The translations under genes and the position numbers were made by a program. The notes beneath the pieces are model-generated. The model saw only the letters and a list, made by a program, of their open reading frames with translations, made no database searches and was not told the DNA's origin. From the NCBI GenBank assembly GCA_024409185.1, contig JAKSUD010000045.1, forward strand, positions 1 to 7,294: 7,294 nucleotides of DNA, written 5' to 3'. Position 1 is the first letter of the stretch; each line of letters starts with the position of its first letter. Of the stretch, positions 5,736 through 7,294 are shown piece by piece. Source of the DNA: an archaeon. Its GTDB lineage: Archaea; Methanobacteriota; Methanobacteria; Methanobacteriales; Methanobacteriaceae.

Positions 5736-6074
5736 TTAAATTTTTACATTTTTCATGAAAATGATATGATCTGTGTATCTTTTTAATACTTCTTCTATGG
5801 TGCCTTCATCTTCAACTAATTTTATATTTGCTTCTTTAGCATAAATTCCAGATTTAGGCCCATGTTTTAATGATATAATTACATCACAATCTTCAAGAGC
5901 TTTTATTATTTTTTGACTTTGATGTTTTGATTCTAAATCAATTTCTATATTTCTATGTTCAAGAAATTCACTTTTATTTTCTTCTTCATCAAATTCATAA
6001 ATATACATTGAGTTAGATTTGCCTAAATGAGTATCTAACTCTTTTCCATTACATGATGCAATAGCTATTTTCAT
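5736..6074 (-). CDS. NifX/NifB-like dinitrogenase iron-molybdenum cofactor family protein (MTH1175-like)
   Basis: A 112-residue soluble, acidic single-domain protein of the Nitro_FeMo-Co family (NifX/NafY/NifB C-terminal domain, RNase H-like fold). Visible family features are the opening strand MKIAIAS, the loop DTHLGKS (14-20) before the strand MYIYEF, and DCDVIISLKHGPKSGIYAKE (62-81), matching the family's cysteine-aspartate turn and Gly-rich segment. Two cysteines (8, 63) and His16 could take part in metal or cluster binding. Methanogens carry many stand-alone copies without nitrogenase, and their role is unknown; no nif gene is visible here. The start is set by GAGGAG (6080-6085), 5 bases upstream of the ATG. 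It begins 40 bases after the ClC stop with no U-tract between, so it probably belongs to the ClC transcript. Confidence 0.83.
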   Translation of the reverse strand: MKIAIASCNGKELDTHLGKSNSMYIYEFDEEENKSEFLEHRNIEIDLESKHQSQKIIKALEDCDVIISLKHGPKSGIYAKEANIKLVEDEGTIEEVLKRYTDHIIFMKNVKI

Positions 6075-6114
6075 ATTTACTCCTCTTCTTTGATTATATT
6101 ATTTTTTTAAAATT

Positions 6115-7294
6115 TTAGTACTTTTTATTGTAAAACATTTCTTCAATAATTTTATTATCTTTAGCATATGTTTTGTAATTCATTATTATGAATAATTCAT
6201 CAGTAGGTTCTAAAATCATATTTTCATCAGGAATTAATGTATCTCCATTTCTTACCACGGACACTACTAATGCAGGTTGTGGTAATGGTAAATTCCATAT
6301 TTTTTCTCCAATATATTTACAGTCAAATGGAATAATATACTCTTCAAGTTTACTTTTACTTTTATCATAATTAGGATTATTATTCACTATAAGTTTATTT
6401 AATATTGAATCGTAGATTCCATCATTTCCAAGTAATGTTGGAATTGTATAAGCTAAAAGTGTTACAATAACAAGCCCTACAAGTGCTGTTGAAATACCAC
6501 TCATTTCAGAAACTAAAACTACCGCTGTTATGGGTGTTCTTACAGAACTTGCAAGCATTGCTGCCATTGCAATTAAGATAAATTGATAAGTAATTAAAGG
6601 ATTTAATCCGAAAAATGGAACAACAATAACACTAAAAATAGCTCCAATATATGCTCCAATAACTAAAACTGGATAAAAAATTCCTCCAGGAGTTCCAGAT
6701 CCAAAACAGAATGCAAGAAGCAAATATTTTACAATTAATAAAGTAATTAATATAGATAATGGAGGTATACTTACTTCAAGTAAATACATCATTTGATGTC
6801 CTCCACCCATTGCATCAGGTATGAAAAGACCAATTATTCCTGTTATTATAAATGTAATTGCAAATTTAAGTTCTAATGGAATGTTTATTTTATCCCATAA
6901 ATTTGAGGAAGTCATTAAACCAGTGTTGTAAATATATCCTGCAAAACCCATTATTACTCCAAGAACTATTAAAATCCACTAATAATTTAAAGGAATATTT
7001 ACTGCAGAAAATTTAAAAATAGGGCTTTGACCAAAAGAATGCTTTAGCAATCAAATCAGCAATTATCACTGCAATAAGACCTACAAAAATTATTGTTTTA
7101 TCAAAACTTTTGCTAATTGTTTCGATTGTGAATAATACTCCTGAAATTGGTGCATTAAATGTTGCAGCAATACCTGCTCCACTTCCACAAATGATAGAGC
7201 GATTTTCACAAGTTTTAGAATTATTTAAATTTTTTGAAACTCCTTTTGCAGCCATAGCTCCTAATTGTACAGAAGGGCCTTCTCTTCCTAAAGG
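6115..7294 (-). pseudogene. ClC chloride channel/transporter with C-terminal TrkA-C domain, frameshifted and with an in-frame stop; 5' end beyond window
   Basis: Integral membrane anion channel or Cl-/H+ antiporter. From the right edge the frame reads the selectivity-filter motif GREGPSVQ (7285-7262; gating glutamate in GREGP) and FNAPISGVLFTIE, then stops at 7013 after a T4 run (7033-7036 on the plus strand). Removing one T restores the ClC reading AFFGQSPIFKFSAVNIPLNY, which then meets TAG (6981-6979) followed by WILIVLGVIMGFAGY. From there the frame is open to 6115, with GSGTPGGIFYP, the pore tyrosine in GIYDSIL, and a TrkA-C (RCK_C) regulatory domain over about the last 75 residues. Both fragments therefore belong to one gene with two lesions. 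The 3' part alone could start at the ATG at 6951 behind GGAG (278 residues). The rest is undamaged, suggesting recent decay or sequence errors. The N-terminus lies past the right edge. Confidence 0.8.

Noticed and set aside
5736..6074. Nitrogen fixation role for the NifX-like gene
   Set aside because: No nifH, nifD, nifK or nifB is in the window, and stand-alone members are common in methanogens that lack nitrogenase.
6979..6981. TAG in the ClC gene read as pyrrolysine
   Set aside because: Pyrrolysine is known in Methanosarcinales and Methanomassiliicoccales, mostly in methylamine methyltransferases. This window looks like Methanobacteriaceae, and the nearby frameshift points to decay.
7015..7046. 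Programmed frameshifting at TTCTTTTGG in the ClC gene
   Set aside because: The site lacks a classical slippery heptamer and no clear downstream structure was seen. A frameshift alone would still run into the TAG, so no full product would result.

Overview
The window looks like a piece of an AT-rich methanogen chromosome of the family Methanobacteriaceae, most likely Methanobrevibacter or Methanosphaera. The clues are the archaeal ribosomal protein eS1 (S3Ae), an archaeal-type cofactor-independent phosphoglycerate mutase (ApgM), an archaeal GlmM, a small stand-alone NifX/MTH1175-like protein, and very AT-rich intergenic DNA with archaeal TATA-like boxes and GGAG/GAGG/GGTGA-type ribosome binding sites. 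The genus is inferred from composition and gene content, not from a search. Every gene I can support lies on the minus strand, so transcription runs from high to low coordinates.

Layout in the direction of transcription. (1) 7294 to 6115: the 3' two thirds of a ClC chloride channel/transporter with a C-terminal TrkA-C domain, entering from beyond the right edge. It carries a +1 frameshift and an in-frame TAG about 55 bases apart and is annotated as a pseudogene. (2) 6074 to 5736: a 112-residue NifX/NifB-like protein. (3) 5678 to 5079: a SpoIIM/DUF95 membrane protein. These three are closely spaced and may share a transcript. (4) 5078 to 4514: 565 bases without a protein gene but with several inverted repeats; the best is a candidate small RNA of about 95 nt (4981 to 4887) with its own TATA-like box. 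(5) 4513 to 3935: rps3ae with a clear promoter, and a terminator hairpin whose loop is the stop codon. (6) 3774 to 3076: a DUF92 (VTE6-like) membrane protein with its own promoter and U-rich terminator. (7) 2819 to 1581: apgM. (8) 1434 to 85: glmM, followed by a U-rich terminator.

Functional picture: apgM and glmM are adjacent central-carbon genes, the first interconverting 3- and 2-phosphoglycerate, the second making glucosamine-1-phosphate for UDP-GlcNAc and so for pseudomurein and glycans. rps3ae is a translation gene transcribed as its own unit. DUF92 may be a polyprenyl/phytyl-phosphate kinase by family analogy only. The right-hand cluster joins an ion channel, a probable metal-cofactor-binding protein and a membrane protein of unknown role; its channel looks recently inactivated. 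I see no mobile element, CRISPR array, tRNA or rRNA. The main points for follow-up are the doubly broken ClC gene, the candidate structured RNA upstream of rps3ae, and the stop-codon-in-loop terminator.
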